64,000 bases of DNA from Jannaschia rubra (GTDB taxonomy: Bacteria; Pseudomonadota; Alphaproteobacteria; Rhodobacterales; Rhodobacteraceae). Made by a program: the position numbers and the translations under genes. Below the pieces are notes generated by a model. That model saw nothing but the letters and a program-made list of their open reading frames with translations, did no database searches and was not told where the DNA came from. Location: assembly GCF_001403735.1 (NCBI RefSeq), contig NZ_CXPG01000012.1:278823-342822 (forward strand), given 5' to 3'. Positions 8,254-16,919 of the stretch are shown piece by piece. How positions within the stretch are numbered: the stretch's first letter is position 1; each line of letters begins with the position of its first letter.

Positions 8254-9090
8254 ATGCCTGCCAGATTCGCGCTTCGCGCCTGCGCCCTTGCCGCGACGCT
8301 GATGCTCGCCGCATGCGGCACCACGTATCAGCTCGCCGATATCGACCCCGATACCTCCGGCCGCGCTTCGGCCATGTTCCAGGCCGCCGCATCGCAGGGC
8401 GTACGAAAGCCCGCCTCCGACGCCGCCGCCCGCGCCCGTTTCGCCCGTGTCGTGGCCCGCATCCGCCCCGTGGCCGAAGGTCTGTGCCGCCAGGAATTGG
8501 CCGGCCGGCGCAACGTCACCTGCGGGGTCGATGTCGGCGTCGACACGAAGATGAAGGTCCGCAACGCTTATTTCACCTATGCCGACCCGGCAAAACAGCG
8601 TCCGATGGTCATGGTCACGGTTCCCCTTCTGCGCGACGTGGCCAATGAGGACGAACTGGCCTTCGTCCTCGGCCACGAATACGGCCACCTGATCGGCCAG
8701 CACATCCAGAAGGGTGAGCAGCAGGCCGTCGCCGGCGCGCTGATCATGGGCGCGATCGCAGCCGCCGCGACCGCCGACAACCCCTATGCGAACCACGACC
8801 AGATCATCTCCGACAGCATGAATATCGGTGGTGCCCTGGGCGGACGCGCCTTCTCGCAGACCTACGAGCTGGAAAGCGACACGCTGGGAACCCTGATCAC
8901 GCGGCAGGCGGGGTACGATCCGGTCAAGGGCGCGCGTTATTTCGCCCGGCCGGCGGAAGCGAAGTCCGTGAACGGAGAACTGTCGTTCTGGGGCACCCAC
9001 CCGCCCGACGAGGTTCGGCTGGCCACCGTCATGGCGACCGTGGCCCAGATCGAGACGCAGGGCGGCATCGGCCGCAAGGCGGCCCCCTGA
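8254..9090 (+). CDS. M48-family zinc metalloprotease lipoprotein
   Basis: A 278-residue lipoprotein. The signal peptide MPARFALRACALAATLML is followed by the lipobox LAAC, with Cys21 as the lipidation site. The protease motif HEYGH begins at residue 141 (H141, E142, H145), and a downstream E in YELESDTLGT is the expected third zinc ligand. Related M48 proteins (LoiP/YggG, BepA) perform outer-membrane quality control in the periplasm. A GAAGGGAAGACA ribosome binding region precedes the ATG. It stands alone and ends in a strong hairpin. Confidence 0.9.
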   Translation: MPARFALRACALAATLMLAACGTTYQLADIDPDTSGRASAMFQAAASQGVRKPASDAAARARFARVVARIRPVAEGLCRQELAGRRNVTCGVDVGVDTKMKVRNAYFTYADPAKQRPMVMVTVPLLRDVANEDELAFVLGHEYGHLIGQHIQKGEQQAVAGALIMGAIAAAATADNPYANHDQIISDSMNIGGALGGRAFSQTYELESDTLGTLITRQAGYDPVKGARYFARPAEAKSVNGELSFWGTHPPDEVRLATVMATVAQIETQGGIGRKAAP

Positions 9091-9099
9091 ACGAAGGAC

Positions 9100-9127
9100 G
9101 GGCGGCCGCATTCCCCTGCGGCCGCCC
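9100..9127 (+). terminator. Hairpin, probable terminator of the M48 protease gene
   Basis: A perfect 11-bp stem (GGGCGGCCGCA at 9100-9110 with its complement at 9117-9127) and a 6-nt loop begins 9 bp after the stop codon. There is no clear T-run, so it may act as a Rho-assisted terminator or mRNA 3'-end stabiliser. Confidence 0.6.
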
Positions 9128-9191
9128 GCCCCGATTGCCCTTGGCCACCCGGGGACATAGCTATGGGCCAACCGATCGAAACGAGGCCCGC

Positions 9192-11009
9192 ATGACCCAC
9201 CCCCTTCACGACGCCAACGCGACCCCCGCCGGGGGAAAGCCGCTGGGCGACCTGCCCGAATGGAACCTCGACGACCTCTACACGTCAGAGACCGCGCCGG
9301 AGCTCCTGTCCGACCTCGCATGGCTCGAAAAGGAATGTGCGGCCTATGCGACCGACTACGAAGGCAAGCTGGCCGGGCTGACCGGCGACGAGATGCTGCG
9401 TGCGATCCAGCGCAACGAGAAGATCGACGAGATCGCGGGCCGCATCATGTCCTACGCGGGGCTGCGATATTACCAGATCACGACGGACGGCGGGCGCGCC
9501 AAGTTCATGTCCGACATGCAGGACCGCATCACCGTGATGACCGCGCCGCTCGTGTTCTTCGGGTTGGAGTTCAACCGCATCGACGACGCCGAGCTGCAGG
9601 CGATGTACGAGGCCAACGCCGATCTCGCCCGCTATCGTCCGGCACTCGACCGGCTGCGCGCGATGAAGCCATACCAGCTCTCGGATGAACTGGAACGGTT
9701 CCTGCACGACACCTCCGTTGTCGGCGCGGCCGCATGGAACAAGCTGTTCGACGAGACCATCGCGGGGCTGACCTTCGACGTCGATGGCGAGCCGCTGGGG
9801 ATCGAGGCGACGCTGAACCTGCTGACCGACAGCGACCGCGCCCGGCGCGAGGCCGGCGCCCGTGCCCTGGCCGACGTCTTCGGTCGCAACGTCCGCACCT
9901 TCGCCCGCGTTCACAACACCCTGACCAAGGAAAAGGAAATCGTGGACCGCTGGCGCGACCTGCCCTCGCCGCAGGCCGCGCGGCACCTGGCCAACGACGT
10001 CGAGCCCGAGGTGGTGCAGGCGCTTCGCGATGCCGTCGTCGCCGCCTATCCGCGCCTGTCGCATCGCTACTACGCGCTCAAGGCGAAATGGCTCGGTCTC
10101 GACCGCCTGCAAGTGTGGGACCGTAACGCACCCCTTCCGATGGAGGAGGATCGCATCATCGGCTGGGACGAGGCCCGCAAGACCGTCATGGATGCCTACG
10201 CCGGTTTCTCGCCCGAGATGGCCAGACTGGCGGAGCCCTTCTTCGACCGCGGCTGGATCGACGCCCCGGTGAAGCCCGGCAAGGCGCCCGGCGCCTTCGC
10301 GCATCCGACTGTCACGACCGTGCATCCCTATGTGATGCTGAACTATCTGGGCAAGCCGCGCGACGTGATGACGCTCGCGCATGAATTGGGCCACGGCGTC
10401 CATCAGGTACTGGCCGCCGGTCAGGGCGAGATGCTGTCGGCCACGCCGCTCACACTGGCCGAAACGGCGTCGGTCTTCGGCGAGATGCTGACCTTCCGCG
10501 CCATGCTCGACGCCGCCCCAACCAAGGCCGCGAAGAAGGTCATGCTCGCCAAGAAGGTCGAGGACATGATCAACACCGTGGTCCGCCAGATCGCCTTCTA
10601 CGACTTCGAATCCAAGCTGCACGCGGCCCGCCGCGACGGGGAGCTGACGCCCGACGACATCGACGCGCTGTGGATGTCGGTGCAGGCCGAAAGCCTGGGG
10701 CCGGTCTTCGACTACATGGACGGTTACCAGCACTTCTGGGCCTACATCCCGCACTTCGTCCATTCGCCCTTCTACGTCTATGCCTACGCCTTCGGGGACG
10801 GTCTGGTGAACGCGCTCTACGCCGCTTACGAGGATGCGCCCGACGGGTTTCAGGACAAGTATTTCGACATGCTCCGCGCGGGCGGGTCAAAGCACCACAG
10901 GGAACTTCTGGCGCCCTTCGGACTGGACGCCTCGGATCCGGCTTTCTGGGACAAAGGCCTGTCGATGATCGAAGGCTTCATCGACGAATTGGAAGCGATG
11001 GAGGACTGA
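9192..11009 (+). CDS. pepF: M3-family oligoendopeptidase F
   Basis: A 605-residue cytoplasmic zinc oligopeptidase of the M3B group, which degrades short peptides. The zinc motif HELGH lies at residues 397-401 in LAHELGHGVHQVLA, with the third ligand Glu in LAETASVFGEML. The N-terminal half is the usual helical gate domain. ATG 9192 is chosen over the in-frame 9135 codon because MTHPLHDANATP precedes the family segment PEWNLDDLY by a normal distance. Its downstream neighbour is pth after a 52-bp gap. Confidence 0.95.
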   Translation: MTHPLHDANATPAGGKPLGDLPEWNLDDLYTSETAPELLSDLAWLEKECAAYATDYEGKLAGLTGDEMLRAIQRNEKIDEIAGRIMSYAGLRYYQITTDGGRAKFMSDMQDRITVMTAPLVFFGLEFNRIDDAELQAMYEANADLARYRPALDRLRAMKPYQLSDELERFLHDTSVVGAAAWNKLFDETIAGLTFDVDGEPLGIEATLNLLTDSDRARREAGARALADVFGRNVRTFARVHNTLTKEKEIVDRWRDLPSPQAARHLANDVEPEVVQALRDAVVAAYPRLSHRYYALKAKWLGLDRLQVWDRNAPLPMEEDRIIGWDEARKTVMDAYAGFSPEMARLAEPFFDRGWIDAPVKPGKAPGAFAHPTVTTVHPYVMLNYLGKPRDVMTLAHELGHGVHQVLAAGQGEMLSATPLTLAETASVFGEMLTFRAMLDAAPTKAAKKVMLAKKVEDMINTVVRQIAFYDFESKLHAARRDGELTPDDIDALWMSVQAESLGPVFDYMDGYQHFWAYIPHFVHSPFYVYAYAFGDGLVNALYAAYEDAPDGFQDKYFDMLRAGGSKHHRELLAPFGLDASDPAFWDKGLSMIEGFIDELEAMED

Positions 11010-11061
11010 CGCGCTGCCGGACCCATGTGGTCCGCCCGCCAATGATCGAGGGGAAGACGAG

Positions 11062-11739
11062 ATGCAGCTTTGGGTCGGACTGGGCAATCCCGGTGCCAAA
11101 TATGCGGGCAACCGGCACAACGTGGGTTTCATGGCACTCGACCGTATCGCCGACGACCAGGGCGCGGCGTGGCGTTCGAAGTTCCAAAGTCAGGTGGCCG
11201 AGGTCCGCTTCGGCTCCGACCGCGTGCTGCTCCTGAAACCGGGGACGTTCATGAACCTCTCGGGCCAATCGGTTGGCGAGGCGATGCGCTTCCACAAGCT
11301 GACCCCCGGGAACGTCACCGTTTTTCACGACGAACTCGACCTCGCCCCTGGTCGCCTCAAGCTGAAGCAGGGCGGCGGCCATGCGGGCCACAATGGCCTT
11401 CGGTCGATCCACCAGCACATCGGCGACAGCTATGCGCGCGTGCGGCTCGGCATCGGCCATCCGGGGCACAAGGACCGGGTGTCCGGATATGTCCTGTCCG
11501 ACTTCGCCAAGGCGGAAGGCGAGATGCTCGACGACCTGCTGCGCGGGATCCTTGACGGCGCGCCGAAACTCGCCGCCGGGGACGGCGCGGGCTTTTCCAA
11601 TGCGGTGGCGCTTCGCACGACGCCGCAGCGAAAATCCGATACCGCATCGCCGACCGGCCCGCCGCCTGCGCCGAAACCCGCCGATCCCGCACCGGAAAAG
11701 CTGTCGCCGCTACAGCGGCTGGCGCAACGTTTTCGCTGA
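11062..11739 (+). CDS. pth: Peptidyl-tRNA hydrolase
   Basis: A 225-residue enzyme that releases tRNA from peptidyl-tRNA that dropped off the ribosome. The family motifs are intact: WVGLGNPGAKYAGNRHNVGF with catalytic H19 and N20, KPGTFMNLSGQSV, VFHDELDLAPG with the conserved Asp, and GGGHAGHNGLRSI. After about residue 190 there is a proline- and alanine-rich tail (PTGPPPAPKPADPAPEK) that makes it longer than the E. coli enzyme; such tails are frequent in alphaproteobacteria. GAGGGGAAGACG precedes the ATG. Confidence 0.97.
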   Translation: MQLWVGLGNPGAKYAGNRHNVGFMALDRIADDQGAAWRSKFQSQVAEVRFGSDRVLLLKPGTFMNLSGQSVGEAMRFHKLTPGNVTVFHDELDLAPGRLKLKQGGGHAGHNGLRSIHQHIGDSYARVRLGIGHPGHKDRVSGYVLSDFAKAEGEMLDDLLRGILDGAPKLAAGDGAGFSNAVALRTTPQRKSDTASPTGPPPAPKPADPAPEKLSPLQRLAQRFR

Positions 11740-11759
11740 CCGGCCGGAGGGCACCCGGG

Positions 11760-12911
11760 ATGGGAAAATGGCTCAGGCGGTCGGCAACTGCAACACTGAC
11801 GGCGGCGGCATTGCTCGGCGGCGTCGCGCTCTGGAAGGGCGAGGAGATCGGTCGCCTGATGGCCGTCAACTCCCTGTTCGATCCGGACCGCATCGTCCAG
11901 AACTTCACCCACATGGACCGGGCGTTCCTCCACGTCCCGCTCTCGGCCGGCCCCGGCACCCCCCTGCCGGCGGCCGACCCCGTCCCCCTCCCTCGCGGCG
12001 CGGACGACTGGATCGCAGAACGGCGGATCACGGGTCTCGTCATCCTCAAGGACGGGCGGATCACTCATCAGAGCTATCACCTCGGCACCTCCGCGGGCGA
12101 CCTTCGGATCAGCTGGTCCGTGGCCAAGTCCTTCCTGTCGCTGCTCACCGGCATATTGATCGATGAGGGCCTGCTCGACCTTTCCGATCCCGTGACGCGT
12201 CACGTTCCCGCCCTTGCCGGCACGGCCTACGACGGGGCCACGGTCGAGGATGTGCTGCAGATGGAATCCGGCGTAGCCTTCGACGAGGATTATTTCGATC
12301 GGAACAGCGACATCAACCGCATGGGCCGTGTGCTGGCCCTGGGGGGCGCGCTGGACGATTTCACCATAGGGCTGGCAGACCGCAACCGCGAACCGGGCGG
12401 GCCGATGCAGTACGTGTCGATGGATACGCATGTGCTCGGCATGGTGCTGCGCGGGGCCACCGGGCGGTCGGTGCCCGACCTTATGGCCGACCGCTTGGCC
12501 GGGCCGATAGGGCTCGGCCCGGCGTACTACCTCACCGATGGCGAGGGCGCGGCCTTCGTGCTGGGCGGGCTCAACATGGCAACGCAGGACTACGCGCGGC
12601 TGGGGCTTCTGGTCGCGCAGGACGGACGCATCGGCGACCGACAGATCGTGCCCGCGGCCTGGATCGACGCCGCGACGGCGCCGACCGCGAACACGGCGCC
12701 CGGATCGCTCGGCTATGGCTACCAGTGGTGGGTCCCCGCGGATGCCCGCACGGGAGAGGTCATGGCCCAGGGCATCTATGGCCAGTGGATCTATATCGAC
12801 CGGCCGCGCGACGTGGTCGTCGCCGTCAATGCCGTCGACAGCCGGTTCCGCGACCCCGGCGTGACCGATGCGACCATTGCCATGTTCCGCGCCATCGCCG
12901 ACGCGCAGTGA
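11760..12911 (+). CDS. Serine hydrolase, class C beta-lactamase-like
   Basis: A 383-residue penicillin-binding-protein-fold hydrolase. The nucleophile motif S-x-x-K appears as ISWSVAKSFLSLLTG. The N-terminus has a hydrophobic segment (TATLTAAALLGGVALW), so export or membrane anchoring is likely. Other features are HLGTSAGDLRISWSVAKSF, LQMESGVAF and the C-terminal YGYQWWVP...IYGQWIYIDRP typical of EstB / 6-aminohexanoate-oligomer hydrolase relatives. Substrate is unknown; esterase, peptidase or amidase are possible. It begins 20 bp after pth. Confidence 0.85.
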   Translation: MGKWLRRSATATLTAAALLGGVALWKGEEIGRLMAVNSLFDPDRIVQNFTHMDRAFLHVPLSAGPGTPLPAADPVPLPRGADDWIAERRITGLVILKDGRITHQSYHLGTSAGDLRISWSVAKSFLSLLTGILIDEGLLDLSDPVTRHVPALAGTAYDGATVEDVLQMESGVAFDEDYFDRNSDINRMGRVLALGGALDDFTIGLADRNREPGGPMQYVSMDTHVLGMVLRGATGRSVPDLMADRLAGPIGLGPAYYLTDGEGAAFVLGGLNMATQDYARLGLLVAQDGRIGDRQIVPAAWIDAATAPTANTAPGSLGYGYQWWVPADARTGEVMAQGIYGQWIYIDRPRDVVVAVNAVDSRFRDPGVTDATIAMFRAIADAQ

Positions 12912-12965
12912 CGGGGTTGGCGCGGACCGCGCCCTGCCCTAACCTTCACCGAGGAGGAGGTGCCC

Positions 12966-13352
12966 ATGCCCGACCCGCATCCCGGCATGTTGCCGCCCCT
13001 GAACGTCCTCGGCGGCGAACTTCAGGCCTGTTCGACCGATCCGATTACCGGGTTCTTCCGCGACGGTTGTTGCAACACGGGCGCCATGGACGGCGGCCTG
13101 CACACCGTCTGCGCGGTGATGACGGCCGAATTCCTTGCCAACTCCAAATATCTGGGAAACGACCTCTCGACGCCCCGGCCCGAATTCGGCTTCCCCGGCC
13201 TCAAACCCGGCGACCGCTGGTGCCTTTGCGCAGCACGCTTCCTGCAGGCGCATGAGGAAGGCGTCGCGCCCCGCGTGCAGCTGGCGTCGACGCATCAGCG
13301 CACGCTCGACGTGGTGCCGATGGACGTCCTGCGGACCTACGCGCTCGACTGA
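12966..13352 (+). CDS. DUF2237 family protein
   Basis: A 128-residue protein of a small conserved family without known function. It is strongly recognisable: NVLGGELQACSTDPITGFF, RDGCCNTG, HTVCAVMTAEFL, GNDLSTPRPEFGFPGLKPG and DRWCLCAARFLQA. The several conserved cysteines (CST, GCCN, VCAV, WCLCA) suggest metal or redox chemistry, which is inference only. ATG 12966 is chosen because an ideal GAGGAGGAGG ends 5 nt before it; the GTG at 12960 lies inside that ribosome binding site. The stop codon overlaps the start of the next gene by one base. Confidence 0.92.
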   Translation: MPDPHPGMLPPLNVLGGELQACSTDPITGFFRDGCCNTGAMDGGLHTVCAVMTAEFLANSKYLGNDLSTPRPEFGFPGLKPGDRWCLCAARFLQAHEEGVAPRVQLASTHQRTLDVVPMDVLRTYALD

Positions 13353-13966
13353 TGACGGTGACGGCATCCGATCTGACCGATGGCTTCCACACGGTGCCCC
13401 CCGGCAAAGTGGCGGCCGTCGTCACCCATCTGGAAATGACCGCACCGCCGCCTGCGCTGGATGCGCCGCTGCCCGACGGCCTTACCCTGCGTCACGAGCC
13501 CGCGCCCGATCCCGATTGGTACCGCGATCTGTTCCTGCGGGTCGGCGCGCTGGACTGGCTCTGGTTTTCGCGGCTGCGGATGGCACGGGACGACCTGGGC
13601 GGGATCCTGTCGGATGAGGACGTCGAAGTTTACGCCCTGATCCACGACGGCCGGGCGGAGGGGCTGCTGGAGCTCGACTTCCGCATCGGCGACAGTTGCG
13701 AGCTGGCCTTCCTGGGCCTGACGGCGGCGATGCAGGGCCGCGGTGCGGGGCGGGCCATGATCGGCACGGCCGTGGCCCGCGCCTTCGCCCGCCCCATCGC
13801 GCGTCTGCACGTCCATACCTGCACCTTCGACAGCCCCGTCGCCCTGCCCTTCTACATACGCGCGGGCTTCGTCCCCGTCCGGCGCGAGGTCGAGATCACC
13901 GACGACCCGCGCCTGACCGGCACTCTACCCGAGGGCGCCGCCCCGCACGTCCCGCTCATCCGCTAG
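13352..13966 (+). CDS. GNAT-family N-acetyltransferase
   Basis: A 204-residue acetyltransferase. The acetyl-CoA pyrophosphate loop is [16 protein letters not shown], preceded by the beta-4 strand ELAFLGLT, and a late [19 protein letters not shown] matches GNAT motif B. Its acceptor is unknown. It is translationally coupled to the DUF2237 gene (TGATG). Its TAG stop lies on the same CTAG tetranucleotide as the trpB stop on the other strand. Confidence 0.88.
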   Translation: MTVTASDLTDGFHTVPPGKVAAVVTHLEMTAPPPALDAPLPDGLTLRHEPAPDPDWYRDLFLRVGALDWLWFSRLRMARDDLGGILSDEDVEVYALIHDGRAEGLLELDFRIGDSCELAFLGLTAAMQGRGAGRAMIGTAVARAFARPIARLHVHTCTFDSPVALPFYIRAGFVPVRREVEITDDPRLTGTLPEGAAPHVPLIR

Positions 13967-15195
13967 AGCACGTCGCCCATGTCCCAGCCGAGCGCGCGCG
14001 CCACGGTGAAGATGTCCTTGTCGCCGCGCCCGCACATGTTCATGCAGATGATGTGGTCGCCCGGCAGATCCGGCGCGATCTTCATGACGTGGGCCAGCGC
14101 ATGGCTCGGCTCCAGCGCGGGAATGATCCCCTCCATCTCGCAGCACAACTGGAACGCCTCCAGCGCCTCGCGGTCGGTGATAGACACGTATTCTGCGCGA
14201 CCGATGTCGTGCAGCCAGGCGTGCTCGGGCCCGATGCCGGGATAATCCAGCCCTGCGCTGATCGAGAAGCCTTCGAGGATCTGCCCGTCGTCGTCCTGAA
14301 GCAGATAGGTCCGGTTGCCGTGCAGCACCCCGGGCCGTCCGCCCGTCAACGACGCGCAATGCTCCATCCGGTCGTTCACGCCCTTGCCGCCGGCCTCCAC
14401 CCCGATGATGGCGACGTCCTTGTCGTCGAGAAAGGGATAGAACAGCCCCATCGCGTTCGACCCGCCCCCGATCGCCGCGATGATCGTGTCGGGCAGACGC
14501 CCCTCGGCTTCCTGCATCTGCCGCTTCGCTTCCTGACCAATGATCGCCTGGAAATCCCGCACCATCGCAGGATAGGGATGCGGCCCCGCGACCGTGCCGA
14601 TGCAGTAGAACGTGTCATCTACGTTCGTCACCCAGTCGCGCAGCGCGTCGTTCATCGCGTCCTTCAACGTGCCGCGACCGGATGTGACCGGCACGACCTC
14701 CGCCCCCAACAGCTTCATGCGGAAGACGTTGGGCGACTGACGTTCGACGTCGTGCGCCCCCATGTAGACCACGCATTTCAATCCGAACTTCGCGCAGACG
14801 GTTGCAGTCGCCACACCGTGCTGGCCCGCGCCCGTCTCGGCGATGATCCGCGTCTTGCCCATGCGCCGCGCCAGGATGATCTGGCCCAGGACGTTGTTGA
14901 TCTTGTGCGCGCCCGTGTGGTTCAACTCGTCGCGCTTGAGGTAGACCTTGGCCCCGCCGAGGTGTTCCGTAAGGCGTTCGGCGAAATAGAGCGGGCTGGG
15001 GCGGCCGACGTAATGCGTCCAGAGGTCGTGCATCTCGGTCCAGAAGCTGTCGTCGGTCTTCGCGTGCTCGTATTGACGCTCCAGCTCCAGGATCAACGGC
15101 ATCAGCGTTTCCGAAACGAAACGGCCGCCGAAGTCGCCGAAGCGGCCGTTCTCGTCCGGGCCGGTCATGAAGCTGTTCAGAAGATCGTCGGGCAT
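13963..15195 (-). CDS. trpB: Tryptophan synthase beta subunit
   Basis: A 410-residue PLP enzyme joining indole and serine to make tryptophan. The PLP lysine is K98 in [14 protein letters not shown], and the serine-binding and phosphate motifs are [12 protein letters not shown] and GGGSNAMG. The N-terminus [20 protein letters not shown] is diagnostic. It is preceded on the same strand by trpF, in the usual alphaproteobacterial trpF-trpB order; trpA is not visible downstream. Convergent with, and touching, the GNAT gene. Confidence 0.98.
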   Translation of the reverse strand: MPDDLLNSFMTGPDENGRFGDFGGRFVSETLMPLILELERQYEHAKTDDSFWTEMHDLWTHYVGRPSPLYFAERLTEHLGGAKVYLKRDELNHTGAHKINNVLGQIILARRMGKTRIIAETGAGQHGVATATVCAKFGLKCVVYMGAHDVERQSPNVFRMKLLGAEVVPVTSGRGTLKDAMNDALRDWVTNVDDTFYCIGTVAGPHPYPAMVRDFQAIIGQEAKRQMQEAEGRLPDTIIAAIGGGSNAMGLFYPFLDDKDVAIIGVEAGGKGVNDRMEHCASLTGGRPGVLHGNRTYLLQDDDGQILEGFSISAGLDYPGIGPEHAWLHDIGRAEYVSITDREALEAFQLCCEMEGIIPALEPSHALAHVMKIAPDLPGDHIICMNMCGRGDKDIFTVARALGWDMGDVL

Positions 15196-15261
15196 ATGCG
15201 CACCTCCCCATTCGTCACGGGTGTAGGCGCAGGGCGGCGGAGCTGCAACGGCCCCCGCCGT

Positions 15262-15900
15262 TCAGACGGTCGCGGCGTCGACGAAGGCGGCGATCCGCGC
15301 CGCGTCCTTCATCCCCGGCGCGCTTTCGACACCAGACGACACGTCGACCTGCGCCGCTCCGGTCAGGCGGATCGCCTCGGCCACGTTGTCGGGCGTCAGC
15401 CCCCCCGCCAGCATCCAGGGGCAGGTCCAGTCGCGCCCGGCGATCAGGCGCCAGTCGAAGCCCACGCCGTTTCCGCCCGGCAGGTCGGCGCCCTCGGGCG
15501 GCTTGGCATCGACGAGGATCTGGTCGGCGACACCCGCGTAGGCGTCGATCCTGGCCAGGTCGTCCGCCGTCCGCAGCCCCACGGCCTTCATCACCGGCAG
15601 CCCGGTCCGGGCCCGCACCTCCGCCACGCGGACCGGCGGTTCGCTTCCGTGCAACTGGATCATGTCCAGCGGAACCTCCCCTCCGATCCGATCCAGCATC
15701 GCGTCGTCCGGGTTCACCAGCAGCGCCACCTTGGCCAGGCCTACGGGTGCCGCCAGCGCCAGCGCGCGAGCCTGGTCCACGTCGACGTTCCGCGGCGACT
15801 TTGGGAAGAACACGAGACCCATGTAGGCGGCCCCCGCCGCGGCCACCGCCGTCACGTCATCTGGTGTCCGCAGGCCGCAGATCTTGACGCGCACCCCCAT
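15262..15900 (-). CDS. trpF: Phosphoribosylanthranilate isomerase
   Basis: A 212-residue (beta/alpha)8 enzyme for the third step of tryptophan synthesis. The catalytic Cys sits in [12 protein letters not shown] at the N-terminus and the phosphate-binding end is [13 protein letters not shown]...[14 protein letters not shown] 15900 gives [11 protein letters not shown] as in most family members; an upstream in-frame ATG at 15924 would add eight residues and has a G-rich sequence 8 nt before it, so the start is not certain. Next to trpB, 66 bp apart. Confidence 0.95.
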   Translation of the reverse strand: MGVRVKICGLRTPDDVTAVAAAGAAYMGLVFFPKSPRNVDVDQARALALAAPVGLAKVALLVNPDDAMLDRIGGEVPLDMIQLHGSEPPVRVAEVRARTGLPVMKAVGLRTADDLARIDAYAGVADQILVDAKPPEGADLPGGNGVGFDWRLIAGRDWTCPWMLAGGLTPDNVAEAIRLTGAAQVDVSSGVESAPGMKDAARIAAFVDAATV

Positions 15901-15948
15901 CCGGGGCCGAGTCACACGCAGCATGGTCGCGACCCCCGCACAGGCGCG

Positions 15949-16293
15949 TCAGGGCGCATTGTCCAGAAGCGCCAGAACCTCGTCCCGGTCGGACGCGGTC
16001 CGCGTGCGCGCCAGTTCCTGCTCAAGCTGTTCCTTCTGTGCCCTTTGCGACCGGGCTTCGGCGCGGTGCTTGTGCTCGCGCAGCCACTCCCAGACGAACC
16101 CGATCAGCAGGCCGACCGCCATGGCCAGAAGCATCACGATGAACAGCGGCAGCGTGACCGCGGCGTCGAGACCGACGTAGCCGCCGAAATCCTCCGGCAG
16201 CAGGCGCAGCGTCACCAGCGACCGGTTGGCCAGCGCCAGCACCACGAGGATCAGGGCCAGAAGCCCGAGAAGGAGATAACGCAGGAAATTCAT
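15949..16293 (-). CDS. lapA: LapA-domain (DUF1049) membrane protein
   Basis: A 114-residue inner-membrane protein with two predicted helices (residues about 4-22, YLLLGLLALILVVLALANR, and about 48-68, LPLFIVMLLAMAVGLLIGFV) followed by a charged coiled-coil region (REHKHRAEARSQRAQKEQLEQEL). This is the LapA/YciS layout; in E. coli LapA works with LapB in controlling lipopolysaccharide synthesis. Its place between ihfB and trpF is conserved in Rhodobacterales. A lapB partner is not seen here, so the same function is only inferred. Confidence 0.88.
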   Translation of the reverse strand: MNFLRYLLLGLLALILVVLALANRSLVTLRLLPEDFGGYVGLDAAVTLPLFIVMLLAMAVGLLIGFVWEWLREHKHRAEARSQRAQKEQLEQELARTRTASDRDEVLALLDNAP

Positions 16294-16345
16294 GCAACTG
16301 ACCTAGCCTCGCCGCGCGCGCGTGTCCAGCGCCACGGAAGGCCAC

Positions 16346-16630
16346 TCAGGCCTTGCCGTTCATCCGGTCGCGCAAGAGCTTCCCCGCCTTGAAGAACGGC
16401 ACATGCTTTTCCTCGACCTCCACCGCCTCGCCGGTGCGCGGGTTGCGACCCGTGCGCGCGTCACGCTGCTTGACCGAAAATGCGCCGAAGCCGCGCAGTT
16501 CGACGCGGTTTCCCGACGCCAGCGACTCGATGATCTCCTCGAAGATCGTGTTCACGATCTTCTCGACATCCCGTTGGTAAAGGTGCGGATTCTCGTCCGC
16601 GACTTTCTGGATCAACTCAGAGCGTATCAT
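16346..16630 (-). CDS. ihfB: Integration host factor beta subunit
   Basis: A 94-residue DNA-bending HU/IHF-family protein. [19 protein letters not shown] is the classical IhfB N-terminus, and the DNA-intercalating arm reads [26 protein letters not shown] with the key proline in RNPRTG. It works as a heterodimer with IhfA (not in the window) in transcription, recombination and replication. It is directly downstream of rpsA, as in most proteobacteria, but separated by the rpsA terminator and a 289-bp region that carries its own probable promoter. GGGGGAG precedes the ATG. Confidence 0.97.
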   Translation of the reverse strand: MIRSELIQKVADENPHLYQRDVEKIVNTIFEEIIESLASGNRVELRGFGAFSVKQRDARTGRNPRTGEAVEVEEKHVPFFKAGKLLRDRMNGKA

Positions 16631-16687
16631 CAAACTCCCCCTTCGGCCGTGGCCGAACCCGTCTTGTCGTCGCGCAGGTATGGGGTG

Positions 16688-16722
16688 GGTATACTCAATA
16701 TCGCCCTGCGGCAAAACGCCAA
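16688..16722 (-). promoter_or_regulatory. Candidate ihfB promoter
   Basis: On the minus strand two overlapping sigma70-like pairs are visible: TTGGCG with TATTGA at 16-bp spacing, and TTGCCG with TATACC at 15 bp. Between them and the start codon a perfect TTCGGC-CGTG-GCCGAA stem-loop (16642-16657) lies just upstream of the ribosome binding site. The remaining 16631-16919 region shows nothing else apart from the rpsA terminator. Confidence 0.35.
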
Positions 16723-16856
16723 TTTGCCGTCGGCTGCCGCGTTCGACGGGAACATTCCGATCAAATCGCCCACAATGTCGCCCCGGCCACAACTGGCGTC
16801 CCGCGGGCGGCCGATGGCCTTGTCGACGCAACAGCATGATTCGTGCGGGCAATGCG

Positions 16857-16889
16857 AAAACGGCCCCGCCCCATGCAGGGGGCGGGGCC
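16857..16889 (-). terminator. Intrinsic terminator of rpsA
   Basis: A perfect 11-bp GC stem (16862-16872 with 16879-16889) with loop ATGCAG. Read on the minus strand it is followed by GTTTTCGC. It lies 31 bp after the rpsA stop. Confidence 0.85.
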
Positions 16890-16919
16890 GCAATGGCTAC
16901 GGCTTTGGGGGCCGCAGGT

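Noticed and set aside
13696..16392. Very long plus-strand open frame (898 codons) opposite trpB, trpF and lapA
   Set aside because: It is a GC-rich shadow of three well-recognised minus-strand genes, rich in Arg, His and Pro, with no family similarity.
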